Source: Athripsodes cinereus
Taxonomy: Eukaryota; Arthropoda; Insecta; Trichoptera; Leptoceridae
Assembly (NCBI GenBank): GCA_947579605.1
Contig: OX388312.1
Span: 26,063,313 to 26,127,312 of the forward strand
Direction: 5' to 3'
Length of the DNA: 64,000 nucleotides
Made by a program: the position numbers and the translations under genes. Within the stretch, counting starts at the first letter, position 1, and each line of letters opens with the position of its first letter. Positions 1 to 12,737 of the stretch are shown piece by piece. The notes under the pieces were generated by a model. That model was given only the letters and a program-made list of their open reading frames with translations, was not told the origin of the DNA and ran no database searches.

Positions 1-2399
1 TAATTAAAGTTATTATTTTCATACTTTTTAAATATAAGATTATTCTCAAACGCATACATAAATAAACTTTATCATAATAATATATAATGTTATGTTTTAT
101 TATTGTATTATTATGTTATAATATTATTTTTTATAAAATAGATACACAATAATTGTTAGGTACATCAATGAGTTATTGATTATAATATTTTTTTTTTAAT
201 ATATACACCTACCAATTACAAAATGTTATTTAATTATTATCTGTCACCAATTATCGAATAATGATAGCATCCTAGTGGTTACATGTTTAGTAGTAACTTC
301 AATTTTAAAAAAAATATACAAAAAAGTAAAAATAATGTGATAATAATCAGAAAAATTTAATGTCGCCTATTATGACAAAGTCACTTTATTTATTTATTTA
401 TTAAATAAACGGCTAATGCCTTAACGGCTAAAACTTTCAGGGTGCTGTAAAATACCAAAGATTCACGTTCATTATTTAAATAACATAATATAAATTGAAA
501 AATTTTCAAATACCTATACCAAATTTTAAACCAAGAAAGCATGTTGATGCACAGTGTGTTAACACCGATGGCTAGAAAACAAAGAAACAATTTTATCTAG
601 AAGTTTTTCAGGAAGGACAGGAGCTTATATCATTCAGGCCTACGTTATAAATAGTCCAAGAAACTTCGGCTTGGGTTGATTGATTAGCCACGAGTGGCTG
701 TACTTGCATCAACGTGCATTTTTGATTGATAATATAAATATTTACAAAGATTACATGAATTTGACAATAATCCATTATAGTTTTAATATAACGTATTTCA
801 CCCGGTTTGATTGATTTGTGTGTAGTTGAAGAATACTAAAAAATAATTTATTTGGTAGGTACTATTTATTGTAATATAAAAGATTAACATTGGATTATTT
901 GTGAAAAATTATCTCATGCTTGAATAATTTAATTTATTTTCTTACGTAAATAGATTGTATCAACATTTTTTAAATTTACATTTTCATTAGTATGAAATTA
1001 AATATATACGTACAAATTTTTCTACGTCCATGTAAGCAAGTATATACATAGTTGTTATATATGTAGGTAGACTTTTCTTTTAATTATTAGGTATAATACA
1101 GTTAAAATCATTAAACATTATTTACACATTGTATTTCAAAGTCTATACTATATAAATCAACGCTTTTTACAATAATAATTTTTAACTTGATGATGTTCTA
1201 CCAAAGGTTTATTTCTATTATAATTCAGATTTTACAAACAGTATGTACGTAATTGAAAACAAGTAAAAAATTTATATAATTTTGGTACGGTACACGATAC
1301 CAACAATAGTATAAAATATTATTAATTTCATCATTATGAGCGAAATAAAAATAATTTAGTTTTCATTATGCATGTAAACATCACTATTAACATAATTATT
1401 ATTCATAAAATTGTAGGAATATATTTATGTACAAACTACAGGTGTAGGCCTTCGGAAACTTTTGCATTAGATGTAGAAAAAGTTAAAGTTTTTTCTCTGT
1501 CTTGTATAGGTATTAGTGATTACCTTTTTTGAAAATCAATTCTTAATTGGTAATATCAAGTGAATGTTCTTATTTATTGAATGAAAAATTACAAAACTAT
1601 CTACTTATTTGTTTTTCTTCAATATGCTGTAAGTAACGGGTTTAGGTCATTTTTCAAAATTATTCAAAAAAATCATTATAAGTAGGTACTTATAAATCAA
1701 TCTTTATTAATCTCTATAAATGAGAATGTTTTCTTTCTTTTCTTCTATGGCAAAGTGTTTGAATCGAGTAAATTATGGAATAAGGACGTCAGTGAAAAAG
1801 AAATACGTAGACATAATACATTACTTCTTATTATAATTTGAATTAATATTGAAAATATATTACAATTTCTTAAATACTATATTTTTAACAAAGTTGATAA
1901 ATTACGCACCTCCAAAACATCGAGATAAAAAGTTGTTGAAAAAGTAAAGTTATTCAAAATAAAGAACTATTTATTATTTTATATATTATAACATGCTTTT
2001 TCAAATGCATTCTTAACTCCAGTACCATTTTGACTTACGTCATCTTTAATTAAATTCATCTGTCCATCAAAAAGTTTTCGGTTTTAATAAAAAAAGTAGG
2101 GGTTTAAGTATGCTAATGTACAAAAAAATAGCACTTTTTATATTTCAAATTAATATTAAAGTAGTATAGTCGAAGTTAAATCGATCAAACTACTCAAAAT
2201 ACTAACATAATATATACTAAAATCATTAGAATATTTTTAATAACAACATGGATCTGAATAAATTTAATAAACTTTATAAACTCAATATTATACTTAAACA
2301 AACTTTGATAATTTAAATAAGCTGATCGATCGAATCAAAAACTTGTAGAAATCGTAAGAATGGAATTGAAGGAAATAAATTGGAATTAATTATTTCGAA
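1..2399. other. AT-rich non-coding stretch
   Basis: I find no supportable coding exon here. If the minus-strand gene ending near 3.27 kb is real, this is the region downstream of it. The only structured item is a TTTA-tailed repeat end at 383-470, listed separately. The rest is AT-rich sequence with short TAGGTAC-type motifs and stop codons in all frames. Confidence 0.6.
383..470 (-). repeat. LINE-like 3' end with (TTTA)n tail, copy 1
   Basis: On the plus strand a TTTATTTATTTATTTATT run is followed by ATAAACGGCTAATGCC, so the element reads on the minus strand and ends in a TAAA-rich tail. The segment next to the tail (a CGGCTAA..GCCTTAA core) recurs at 5690-5760 and 16196-16262, also on the minus strand. 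A simple-sequence tail joined to a conserved 3' untranslated segment is typical of non-LTR retrotransposons. Confidence 0.5.
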
Positions 2400-2429
2400 A
2401 TGTATCATAATTTAATTTTATTTCATAGC

Positions 2430-2650
2430 CCTTCCATGGATTTTCAGTTAAAACAGGACAAAAATGAATCTCCTCCTCTCTTCTCACTACATTTCTGGCG
2501 CGCCGATGCCATTGTCATAGAAACAGTGTACTGTGAAATAGAGACGGCTGGGCCGTCAGAAACTTTGTGGAAGAATAGTTCTGTATTTGGTCTTATACGA
2601 GTTAAATTACACTGTTCAAAACACGACCAAACCAGGACCATAGTCATAAT
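2430..2650. other. GC-richer island of unknown nature
   Basis: This stretch is clearly richer in GC than its surroundings and is open on both strands: 90 codons on plus (2400-2672) and 67 on minus (2444-2647). The minus strand contains a fair acceptor (TATTTCACAG) just before a reading frame that ends in a stop after about 28 codons. It could be a relic of a mobile element or a further exon. I do not recognise either translation and assign no function. Confidence 0.3.
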
Positions 2651-2874
2651 AAATGAGTATATATTTTTTTAAAGATAAAAATACAATAATTATGAATTTA
2701 ATTTACAATAATAAGACTTCTTAATAATTTTACACAATAAATGACTTAAGAAAATACAAGCAATACATAATAAATATTTTAAACGCGTCACAAAGAATAA
2801 TACATTTTTATTTTTCGTTGGGGAAACCTCTTTATTAAATTCATCTTGTTTGACTAACTCTACAAAATCAATGC

Positions 2875-2902
2875 ATAATAATAATAATAATAATAATAAT
2901 TT
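2875..2902. repeat. (AAT)n microsatellite
   Basis: About nine uninterrupted ATA/TAA trinucleotide units. Similar short AAT/ATT runs occur near 19841, 25855, 37061, 45850, 51180 and 61670. Several of them form the simple tails of retroelement 3' ends. Confidence 0.9.
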
Positions 2903-3273
2903 AATTAAATGCAAAAAATACATATACACTAGTTTTATAATTATACAAATAATGTAACCATAATACATAGAGAAAATATATTTATTGCGATCTTCAATAC
3001 AACAGTTCAACTCATTTTAATTAAATTGACAAAGAGTTTAATAATTAAATAAAACATGTACCTATCAATTAATTAAATATAATGATGTTATTATCAACCA
3101 AATCCAAAGTCAATCATAAGAGAATTTGTGTTTATTTTATACTAAAATATTCCCTGTGATAAAATTTACTCACTTTTACCATCTAAATAAGTCAACTGAT
3201 TTCGATAAAATTAATTTATAAAAATCGATATTAATGACGAAATATTTAACAGAAAACTGAGGAGAAAAATTCT

Positions 3274-3307
3274 TCACTTGCAGCAAGATTTAGGTGTCTC
3301 TTTCATT
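3274..3307 (-). CDS. Putative terminal coding exon of an unrecognised gene
   Basis: On the minus strand a strong acceptor (TTTTTTCTTCTATTTACAG) precedes 34 bases. The first base completes the arginine codon left open by the upstream exon at 3745-3868 (AG plus A). Ten codons then follow (MKETPKSCCK) and a TGA at 3274-3276. The phase fit and the pyrimidine-rich tract support it, but so short an exon could arise by chance. A possible AATAAA polyadenylation signal lies about 140 bp further on (TTTATT on plus near 3132). Product unknown. Confidence 0.45.
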
Positions 3308-3744
3308 CTGTAAATAGAAGAAAAAATAACATTTAAGAGAATAAACAGATAATAATTATATAAATTTATCTAAGTCTTCATGATTCAGACTTCTGATTAT
3401 TTGTGTTTGATTCTAAAAATAGCTTACCTCAGGTACTTTGTTTTGAAGAATGGGGAAAATTATTAAATTCAATAAACAAGTTATTTAATTCGTATTATCC
3501 TCTTTGTTCTATTATTTGTCTTATAAATTATTTATTTACTTTAAAAAGTAAAGATCAATAAATTATTTAAGGAGTAGAAACAAAATACAAGAAGAGAAAA
3601 CAGAATTTGTTCGATTTCAGATTAAACTGAAATTGATAAGAGAAAAATAAACAAATTAAGTTTAATTAAGTATCGAATCAACTCAAGGGTGAAAATATTT
3701 TAAGCATGATAAAGATGTTGTGGTTTCTGTATTGTATTTTTTAC

Positions 3745-3868
3745 CTGCAGTTTGCCACAATCATTCCAGGTTCGTTCAGAATTCCAGCGAAAACACGAGC
3801 TCGTTGCCTGCGGATCTCCCTATTCCTGGCAGCCGTCACATGGTTCGCTGTGTACCGCAACAGATCAC
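3745..3868 (-). CDS. Coding exon of an unrecognised gene
   Basis: This minus-strand exon has a good acceptor (TTGTTTATTTACAG) and donor (CTGCAG|GTAAAA). It holds 40 whole codons with one base of the first codon borrowed from upstream and two bases left over. The GC content is well above the surrounding intron. The peptide is highly charged in the middle (AARNREIRRQRARVFAGIL), suggesting a basic helix, with no membrane segment. It is in phase with the exon at 3274-3307 downstream and with 19383-19443 upstream. I do not recognise the family. The intron to the preceding putative exon would be about 15.5 kb. Confidence 0.65.
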
Positions 3869-5689
3869 CTGTAAATAAACAAGACCGCAGATGTTTTAAA
3901 AGGAGTTTTATTTCAAGAATGACAGCATTATTATTCTGAAAGAAATAAAAAGAATAGACGTAAAATACTGGAAGAATAAACCAGCTTTTAAGGTTGAAAG
4001 TGCAGTGTCTGAAGGACAAAGATACGTACAGCCCACACAATGTCAACTTAAGATACGTTCTTTACATCTGATATTTTCTTTCTCCGTTTTATATCTGCTA
4101 CAAAAATTCTATTTTTACAGTCAAAGAATAATTTATTCACTCATGTGAAATATCAGAGAAGATGGGTTATCATCTCAGTTGTGTGTTTTTCATTTATATT
4201 TTAAAGGATAAAAATACATCGCGTAATTTCAAATTTATGATTTATATTTTATGCTGCAACTTTGAAATTATAAGTACCTACCTAAAAAACAAAAAAAAAC
4301 AATATAAAAATGATGGTGTTGTAAAGTATAGCATAGAACTGTCCAGGTTAATACAATTAGTTTTATTAGCATTGAATTATTTTAAAAACGAAACATCAGG
4401 ATCTTAATATTTCAAAGAGTATGCAAAATAATATGATAAGTGACTTTTTTCAAAATGAAATAAAAGTTCCTGTTAATACCTAATGATATTCAATTATTCC
4501 GCTAAGGTTTTATTGAAAAAGTCACATTTCACGAGCTTTTATTGACGTCATCTCTCATTCTTCAAAATAATTAGAATATGAAAATTAAAACATAATTTTA
4601 ATAAAACAATTTAAACATAAAAAATAATAAAACATAAAGCACACTTATGACTATAAATATTTTCCCGTGGGTGCCTTTTAATGAGAAAATTTTATTATCG
4701 GAATCAGTAAAATATCAAAGTAGGTTTATCTTTTATAAGATTGAAGTGATAAAGAATCCAATTCTTTCAGTAAAATAATAATTAACAATATACTAAGTGT
4801 GAGGGTGTTGGCTACGGGTCTAGCATACAGATTGCTTTCGTGTTCATTAAAATAACTTCATTTCAATCAAATTAACACGTCAGTTTTATAACAACGACTG
4901 CTCCACTTATAATACATACATACTTAATAATTTGTAGAACTTAATTAACTTAAATATAACTCAATCAAGATAATATGTAAAATTATCATTTATATTGGTC
5001 TCGGTGTAATAATTAAGTTCTTAGGGATTTAAAATACATAACATTGTAAGAACACTCTATATAATGTATAAATACATCATTTCAATTGTTCTGTTAAAAT
5101 TATATTTCATTATTATTATTACCTAGTAGTTGTGAGAAATAAAATCCAATACAAAGTCACTTTCTAAATGTAAAGACGTTTTACTCTTTTTTTTAAAACT
5201 AATGGATAGTGAGTTTTATCTTCGAAAGCATTTCAACGTAATTTCAGAAAAATATTCATGAATAAAATGTAAGTTCCGAGAAATCACTAACAAGTTTAAA
5301 AAAAAGCATCAAGCCGCAGAAGGTATCATAATCGAGAAAAAAGGCATCAAAACGCTCAATAGTAAACAAATCTTGAAGCTGATGGATAGTTTTATCACAA
5401 ATAAACGAATATTTAACACAAATGGGGTAGTGCTTTGTAATAATTTATTTGATAAAAAATCTGTAATTGGAATATATATACTAAGCCAGCATTGACAACA
5501 GAACACGTATATATCTTTGAACGGAATAAATTTTGTTAAGAGAGTTTAAAAAATACCTACATAATTATATAAATTGCATGTCTCAACTCTGCAAGTTAAT
5601 TTATAGAGGCTAAAGTAGTTTTTGTACTGGAACTGGGAATAAACATATTACATAAATACGAGGCAATGTATGTATCTATAACATAATAT
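3869..5689. other. Presumed intron, nothing recognisable
   Basis: AT-rich sequence. An 81-codon open frame at 4162-4407 on plus is lysine- and asparagine-rich with no homology I can see. An open stretch on plus at about 5313-5495 (no initiating ATG, starting KAAEGIII) is longer than expected for this composition and may be a relic, but I cannot name it. Confidence 0.4.
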
Positions 5690-6060
5690 ATTTATTTATT
5701 TATTTATTTATTTATTAACATAATATACGGCTAAATAGCCTTTAAAGTACAATAACTTACAAAAACAAACTTGAAACAAACACAATTAACACATAAGTGA
5801 CAATGAATACAAAAACATGACAGTAGTAACTACAGGGGATTCTCAACGGAAAGCATGTACCCTCGCATAAACCTGCTCACAGCACATCTCCTCACAGTGT
5901 ACTCCGAATCGTTGAAAATATCGATCTCACTGTAATTATTCCCTATTACATGGAGTCGATTCATCGATGAGTAATAGATATAATTGGATGATGATCCCGC
6001 AGCATAGAACAATGCCTGACTTCTGGTGTTACGACTCGGGACACGCAAGTTTACTAATAT
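5690..6060 (-). mobile_element. LINE 3' end: ORF2 C-terminus, 3'UTR and (TAAA)n tail
   Basis: Read on the minus strand, positions 6048-5830 are open for 72 codons, including an NYSEIDIFNDS motif followed by a basic segment. This fits my memory of C-termini of Jockey/CR1-like ORF2 proteins (a ..VDIF/EIDIF.. block followed by VRR). After the stop comes a 3' untranslated part with the CGGCTAA..GCCTT core also found near 400 and 16200, ending in a TTTA repeat at about 5690-5725. The 5' part of the element is missing, as is usual for LINE insertions. Family assignment is tentative. Confidence 0.6.
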
Positions 6061-6879
6061 TCACTTCATTTGTATGTATCGAAGAAAGCACTTTCCCTAC
6101 TTATCATTATTTGGTACTTTTATCAGATTGATGGTACATACGTATCCATTCAAATTAGACTCATTCTGATTCTTATCACTTGAAATAGTCGATTACTATG
6201 CTAGAAATTTAGGAAATTAACACATAATTCATTCCAGACAAATTGTTAAAAATACGCCCGAATGGCACGAATCCTTGTTTTATTGTTTTCATTACTACTA
6301 ATTCTAAAATCTAATTTGATTTGAGGGATATTGGTGCTTGATAAAATGAAATGTAATTTGGTAAACCACTTTAATCTTCAAAGTAATCAAAACCTGATGA
6401 TTTAGCTCACGATACACTTGCGTTGTGGTGGGTGGTTGAAAATTTTATTTTTATTTTCAAAGGCCATCTACTTATTGTTAACTTAAAGCTTTTTTCTTGC
6501 AATAAGTTGTTTTATTCCTTAGGTAATGTCTTCTGTTCTCAAGATATAAAACGTTACAAATTGTTCTCAATCCATTAAAGGAAAAGTATACATGTGTGAA
6601 TTAAAATGAGTTTAATTCGATTTTTTACCAAACGCAGTTTCATTTGATCAATGGATTACGGATCAAACACAATATTTTTAATTTGAATCTGGCCTTAAAA
6701 ATAAATGAAATATGAACTCTCAAAATATGCTTGTGAAATGGGACAGTATGGCAGCAGCAGAATTTGAATTTCGGATCATAGGTTGGAGATGTGCGACTAT
6801 TAGACTTCCGATACTTATTAGGTATTATTATTCCGATAAATAAAAACGCTGATCAAAATAGAGCGATCTATCTACAAAA

Positions 6880-7110
6880 TCTATACCCTCACGCCATGTT
6901 CCAAGTGGGTAAGGCAGAGAGAACTTAGCCCCATATTGATTTATTCTTACGTACTTTTTTTGGCATCCTACACATACATCCAATTTCTCATATATGCACG
7001 CTGATTTATCTTACTTAACACGCAACCATCCTTGAGAATTTGATTCACGTGGGCACGCAGTTTTTAGACGTCCCCGCTTTCTCACATCTCCTCTTTCAAA
7101 TAGAGCGATA
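6880..7110. repeat. Dispersed repeat resembling a lepidopteran family
   Basis: The string CTCACGCCATGTTCCAAGTG followed by GGTAAGGCAGAGAG resembles a widely dispersed repeat I associate with moth and butterfly genomes. The segment to about 7110 is GC-richer and probably belongs to the same degenerate copy. No intact reading frame. This is one of the better taxonomic hints in the window, but it rests on recollection rather than a search. Confidence 0.5.
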
Positions 7111-7606
7111 ACATCGTTAATTAGTGAAATTCCATAAATACGACCGTGAAAGATAATAAAATAACGAAAACGATGATGAAAAATATTTGAAATATTGTTA
7201 GGTAATTTAAATATGGCCAATGAGTAATAAAAAATACAAGGTAACGCATTGACCTTTAGCCAACGAAAAAAAATAATAACGTTATTCAAACAATATTATC
7301 TTAATAACGTTTATTTCACAGAATTATCATATTATTCCTATCTTTGTAATGATTCAAATTAGTGTTATAACCAAAATGGTAATTTTTCATACCTTTTCAC
7401 GATCGTTAAGTACATCAGTTAAAAGTAATACCTAACTACGGAATACATTAATATTCCTACGTTCAGTATTTTCACTGAAAAACAGCGAAATTTGAGAAAA
7501 ACCCTGTAATGCAATAAACTTTCTATTAATTCGTTTCATAATTCTTGTAAATTTTATTTAAAACGAGAAAAAATACAATTCAATACTTGTTACTGAAATA
7601 TGAAAA

Positions 7607-7640
7607 AATTTATTTATTTATTTATTTATTTATTCTTCCT
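7607..7640. repeat. (TTTA)n microsatellite
   Basis: About seven TTTA units followed by ATTCTTCC. This is probably the tail of a minus-strand retroelement 3' end, because 30951-30975 has a similar TTTA run followed by TTCTTTACTGTACA. Confidence 0.7.
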
Positions 7641-8509
7641 AATTTTTTTACTATACAGAAGTACGTTTTGAATGCAATCAATAGTCAGAAGGCAAGTTAA
7701 TAAACTGTAATAACATTGTAATTGTAATAACAAATGTGTGATTTTTTCCAACCAACTCAAAGTCACAAACTCAATAATCAAAATAATAAAACTTACAGCA
7801 ACGACTATAACGAATATGAATCTATTAAAGAATTACATGAAATATAAATAAACATTCCTAGGTCAAAACAAAAAAAAAACGAAGTTCCGAAAAAAAACGC
7901 CAACTGACGATTACAATATTTTTTTTTTATTTTCTAAATCATTGACAAATTCAATGAAAGGAATTATAGGACATTTTTATATTCTTTAACTTGCTTAACC
8001 GCTTTTATGGAAATATGAGAACGATAGGAATGTTGAAAAATCATGAGAATTCATTTGCTCTAAATGAAAGAGGTTCGTTTTCATCCTGCGCTGCCGAATG
8101 GAGTTTTAAAAGGGCAAATGATATCTCATAATACATAACATGCTAGATAATAATAATATGATTCTAGGAAGAAATATATCAATGTAGCGTTCTTAATAAC
8201 ATCCTTCGTAAATTTAATTAAGGGACGTTAAAGTTTTCTCGCTAGACTGCTAATTAAAAATCAAAAGAAGAAACAAAAAAATCTTAAGAGAACTTTCCAT
8301 TAGTGAGAATCTATATAACACTACATACAGCATTAACGTGAACACTAAGAAGATAGAGATTCCGCAAAAAAAGATGCATATAAGGCATCGAAAAAAATAC
8401 CATAAAGATTTAATATAGAACCTTTCACATGACACTCGAAAACTGTTGAAGACCTATTTTTACCCAGAAGTGCTCGGACAGTTAAATATTGTACTAACAG
8501 AAATTTGCT

Positions 8510-8740
8510 ACCCATCCTGAATGTATTGGCCTATTTAGCCATCTGAGATGGCACAACAGAGTGGATGCAGCACAGACAGATCCGCCGTGAAACTGAAGCG
8601 CTCAAGATACTCGCTTTGTCGAGTTGTTGGCATATATATATTTACTATTATTGCCATGGAGAGGACAACTTGCATGCAATTAGTCGGCTGACTATCCAAT
8701 TTATAGGCAATGTCGTGATGGTATGAATTGTCATACTATT
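8510..8740 (+). repeat. Repeat family A, divergent copy
   Basis: Contains the family landmarks in order: CATCCTGAATG, then CCATGGAGAGGACAACTTGCA, then CGGCTGACTATCC, then GTCGTGATGGTAT. About 90 bp of unrelated GC-richer sequence separates the first landmark from the rest. The family is described at 27240-27470. Confidence 0.6.
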
Positions 8741-8971
8741 TCCCTTATATTTATATTTAACACTTTTATCCCTCTATATTTCCCTCCAATTCTTTCTTCG
8801 ACTCAAGTCCACTTTTCCATTCGTTGTCCAGCTAAATCAGTCTGCAGAGTTTGAGTCTCAATTCAGGGATAATCGTAGAGTTGCATAGATTGGTTTCACA
8901 AATTAAAAACAAACAGTTAAGTTAAACGAGGAACATTTATTGATAGTTTAGTTTAACAATGTCTGGTTAAG

Positions 8972-8989
8972 ACACACACACACACACAC
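8972..8989. repeat. (AC)n microsatellite
   Basis: Nine AC dinucleotide units in a row. Confidence 0.9.
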
Positions 8990-9149
8990 GTTATTTACAT
9001 TTTCACAATTAACTTATTAACTACACATCAGGCTCTACTTAAATTATTCAATTTACAAGTTTATTTTGTCACTGCTTATTATTTAGATTGCAACGGGTTT
9101 CAATTTTCTTTTGAACACTTTATTAACACAAAAGTTTTATTATTTTTTG

Positions 9150-9182
9150 GAGCTCGCTGACGTGAAACACGCCAGCGAGCTC
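9150..9182. repeat. Strong GC-rich hairpin
   Basis: GAGCTCGCTG..CGTG / CACG..CAGCGAGCTC form a 14-pair stem with one A/C mismatch around a 3-base AAA loop. It sits in an otherwise AT-rich region and is followed by another GC-rich segment (CGCGAGGCCGGAG). No adjacent gene or poly-T tract links it to termination. It could be a remnant of a foldback element or a structured part of a retroelement. Confidence 0.8.
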
Positions 9183-10232
9183 GCGAGGCCGGAGAAGAGT
9201 GAAGTTGGTTGCAGATGGTCAACCAAGCGATTAAACAAGAGTCAAAATACGGTTCATTATAAATTGGCGGGATTATTTAAAGTAAACTTGCAACTATGGA
9301 AACTTATTACGGAATTCTCTAATTTATTTCTGTCATGATATTTTAACTACGACAGAATGTATAAACTTCAAACAAAAAAAATTAACCGAGAAGTGATCTA
9401 ATTACTAAAGTGTTAGACAAAGAAAATGTTTTATTAAACCAAAAATACTGCGTCTACAACTATTTCGGAAAGTGTGATACGTATTGTTATGGATTTAAAT
9501 AATTAAAAAATTATAGAACATAATATTTATATTGAAAGCATATCGAGGTATGATGTAAGGTTTCTTAAGTAAATTAGGCCTTTGTAGAATTAAAGGATAT
9601 TTTTAATCTTTTTAATATTTTATTCGATGTTTATTTTTGTAGTGTTTGTCATCTATAATGTAAATAGTAACAGAATTGTGTGCAGGTGAGACAGAGATTT
9701 TAAATTAATGGGCGCAGTAAGAACAGTACCGTAAATAATAATACAATTAAAATAATACTTAAAACAACATCAGCTGATACTGATGATAATATTTACTGTG
9801 TCGGTGTTTAGGTAGTATAATTTCAAAATGCAAATAATAAACAAACGTTTTTCTACTATCTGTTTTTTATTGAATGAAACGTGCTTATTGACACTGTCTT
9901 TGTAGGACGAAAGAAGAAAAAAACATTGTTTTTTTATTTCACTGATGAACATATAACTACAAAAAAACAATTAAAAACAAACATTTATTAATCACTTGGG
10001 TCTCTCAAGAAGTTCATGGTGAATGAACAAAGAAATATTAAATTTACTTTAAGGTGTCATGTTTCGAAACTGAAGTTTATTATGGGTTAATTAAAAGGTA
10101 CCGCATACTTATAATTAACTGTTTAATTGCTAATTTCACTGCTCATACTTGGAATGCAAAAATATATTAGTTTGGACACTTTCAATGTTTACCAATGTAA
10201 AAAGTTGACATATTTCATAAATTAAATTTGCT

Positions 10233-10352
10233 TTCACAGTAAGCTACTTAAATCTTGTGTCGTGAAAGGGGAGTTTGCTGGCACCTGGTATCGAACCACG
10301 AACCACTTGTTCACGAGGCCGAGACTCTACCTCCAGGCTACGGACGAACTCG
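10233..10352 (-). mobile_element. tRNA-derived SINE, copy 1 (minus)
   Basis: The minus strand carries GTAGCCTGGAGGTAGAGTCT (A-box region) and GTTCG.T.CCAG (B-box region) and then the tRNA-unrelated segment AACTCCCCTTTCACGACAC. The same order is seen at 24907-25068 and 45635-45780. An internal pol III promoter followed by an unrelated body marks it as a SINE rather than a tRNA gene. No cloverleaf with a plausible anticodon could be drawn. Confidence 0.75.
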
Positions 10353-12110
10353 GATTGGGCGAAGTACATTTTCACAAAATGGATGGGTTGCAGCTTATGC
10401 TCAAGTCCCTTCCGTGGTACTTCCAAATTAGGTGATATTGTCTTCTCTAAGCTTTACAAGGTGATTTGATGCATTAAATTTATATAATTATATAATCGAT
10501 AATTGTAAAAACAACATCGATTGACTAAGTAAGGGAATTATTTTTTATAAAAGAAAAGAAGCAATGTTTCCACATTAAAGACAGACACAGCATACATATA
10601 AAAACATGTCCCTTTTATAAGATTACAGTATGTAACTTTGACCTACACACTACATACAAAGTTACTTCCGAGACTTATCAGACTATGTACATTTATAATA
10701 AACTAATTTACACTATGTACTAAACACACTTTACACAGTAAGTAACAAGATCCGGTAATATTATGGAACTAGGAACATGGAAGCAAGGTGTACTTTCTTA
10801 CTTTATAAATATTAAGCGTAAGAGGATTACATTGTGCACAAGACTCTGGAGTTTTTTTTTGTACCTGGATTATGTTATTTGTAATAAAGATAATGTTAAA
10901 AGAACCTACTTGTGCACATGGTTTGTACTACCGGCATACATAATTGACATTATCAGGATATTTACGATATTTTTTTCAAAATACATAAAAAGTATTTCAC
11001 ATAATTTTATTTGTAATATTTCGAAGCTGGTTTTTAAGAGATTCGTTTCATTACATTTAGCAAATGCACCGTAATAAATATATTTTCCATGATGTCTTTT
11101 TTTGCAAATTTGACGTTTGTTTATGAAAACATAAAAAAATCTAGCATACTGTTATTTTTGTTAACAAGGGAGGCTTTGAGGCTAAAATGAATTGATATTA
11201 TATGAATATTTAAGAGGGATATAAATAATAATCAATAATATTAATATATTGAAAACATCAATATCAGAAAAAAGATAAGTGTTCTTTGTGAAAATTTTTA
11301 ATAAAATGAATTTTAAATTAATAAGATTTCTGAAACATTGTGAAATATAAAAAAAAATCGATCACCAGATGAAACTAATCTCATCAAAAATTTATCTTTT
11401 TAGTGAACTGAAAATGTTGTGAAAGAAAAGTACAGGTAAGTCATGATTCAATTCAACTTCGAGCAAAAATAGGATGGACAAAGTTATAAACTGCTTGAAT
11501 CTACTTGTAATAGACAAGCAATGAAATGCAGGTGTTACATGTAATGAGACTGAGATATAAATTGTTTCACTCGAATACATTTTCAATTTTCTCTATTTTA
11601 TCGTAAAAAATCAGGAAGAACCTATATATTCACCTTTTATTTGGTTATTCTATATAACTATTACGATAAAAAATGATTTTTTTGACATACTGTTAATATC
11701 ACAATTTATTAACATCAGTACCAAACCAAAATCCCATTAGGTAGATAAGTAAAGACAAAAATATGAAAGAATTAATCAAAAACAATCGCTCTATAAACAA
11801 GCATAAATCGAATCTGATTAATCATTTATAATTTAAAATTCCAATTAAACAATTAAAACCAAGATAAAAATCATAACACACGTACAAAACAACCAATATT
11901 TAAGTTATATGTGTTGAGCTTTCAGGTAAACTATGTCGTCTTGAAAGCTCCCAATGATTTGAAGTTTTTGCAGGCGCCAGGATCACGAGTGTGAATGCAT
12001 ATGATATGAAAGTGTCAAGTTTTATATGAATAATTTACTGTTACAGCGTGCGCAGTAAACCTTTCAAATGGGAAACATTATGCACATCAACAACACTGGA
12101 AAACTCAATA
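10353..12110. other. Presumed intron, nothing recognisable
   Basis: AT-rich. A 103-codon open frame at 10763-11074 is rich in Phe, Ile and Lys with no domain I can recognise. I regard it as a chance frame in low-complexity DNA. Confidence 0.5.
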
Positions 12111-12313
12111 CAGAGGCCTGAGTCAATAACACATTTTCACGTTACTTTTTCGTTCCGTTAGCGTTCAAATGCAGACGACGTTGCGCCAAAGTGTCAATTT
12201 TCATAACTATTGTGTATCTTAGCAACGAAATTGACACTTGCTTGCATTTTCGTTTATACTCTTATACACTTCGAAAACGTAACGTGAAAATGTGTTATTG
12301 ACTCAGGCCTCTG
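12111..12313. mobile_element. Foldback MITE with 35-bp perfect terminal inverted repeats
   Basis: The ends (12111-12145 and 12279-12313) are perfect inverted complements beginning CAGAGGCCTGAGTCAATAAC. Inside, AAGTGTCAATTT and AAATTGACACTT form a second inverted pair, so much of the 203-bp unit can fold into one long hairpin. There is no reading frame. The CAG start recalls hAT-type ends, but I see no target-site duplication (left flank ACTCAATA, right flank GACCGTTT), so the superfamily is open. The perfect arms suggest a recent insertion or ongoing gene conversion. Confidence 0.85.
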
Positions 12314-12737
12314 GACCGTTTATTACATAATCGAGTAGAATCCTGCTGCCGATCCAATTCACCTCCACGACATTCCATGTTGTTCGCTATAAAGGTGTAC
12401 ATATAAACTTAGATTTATTATACGGAAAAAAAAAATTAATAATCAAAGTTCACCGTGGTATTTTGATAACTATTACATCAAACTTCATCAAAACTCGAAA
12501 TAAATTAATATTCATTACTGTTGATTGTCTCTTCAAAACTTTAACAAGCCATCATTTTGTGTTGCATTCCCGCTTCTATTGCCAAAACACGTGTTAAAAA
12601 AATCATCCCCTTCCGTGAATCACTCTATACAAGTGCCAGCGTGTAGTGATCAGAGTATGTCCAGTAGTGTAACAGAGAAGGATAACAACACCGACACAGC
12701 GGGTGAAAGAGACAAAAATACTGTTTTGTCTATCACG

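Noticed and set aside
2400..2672. 90-codon plus frame as a gene
   Set aside because: The opposite strand is equally open and no start, splice or homology evidence favours it. Kept only as an island of unknown nature.
10763..11074. 103-codon plus-strand open frame
   Set aside because: Low-complexity composition with no recognisable motif. Expected occasionally in 64 kb of such DNA.
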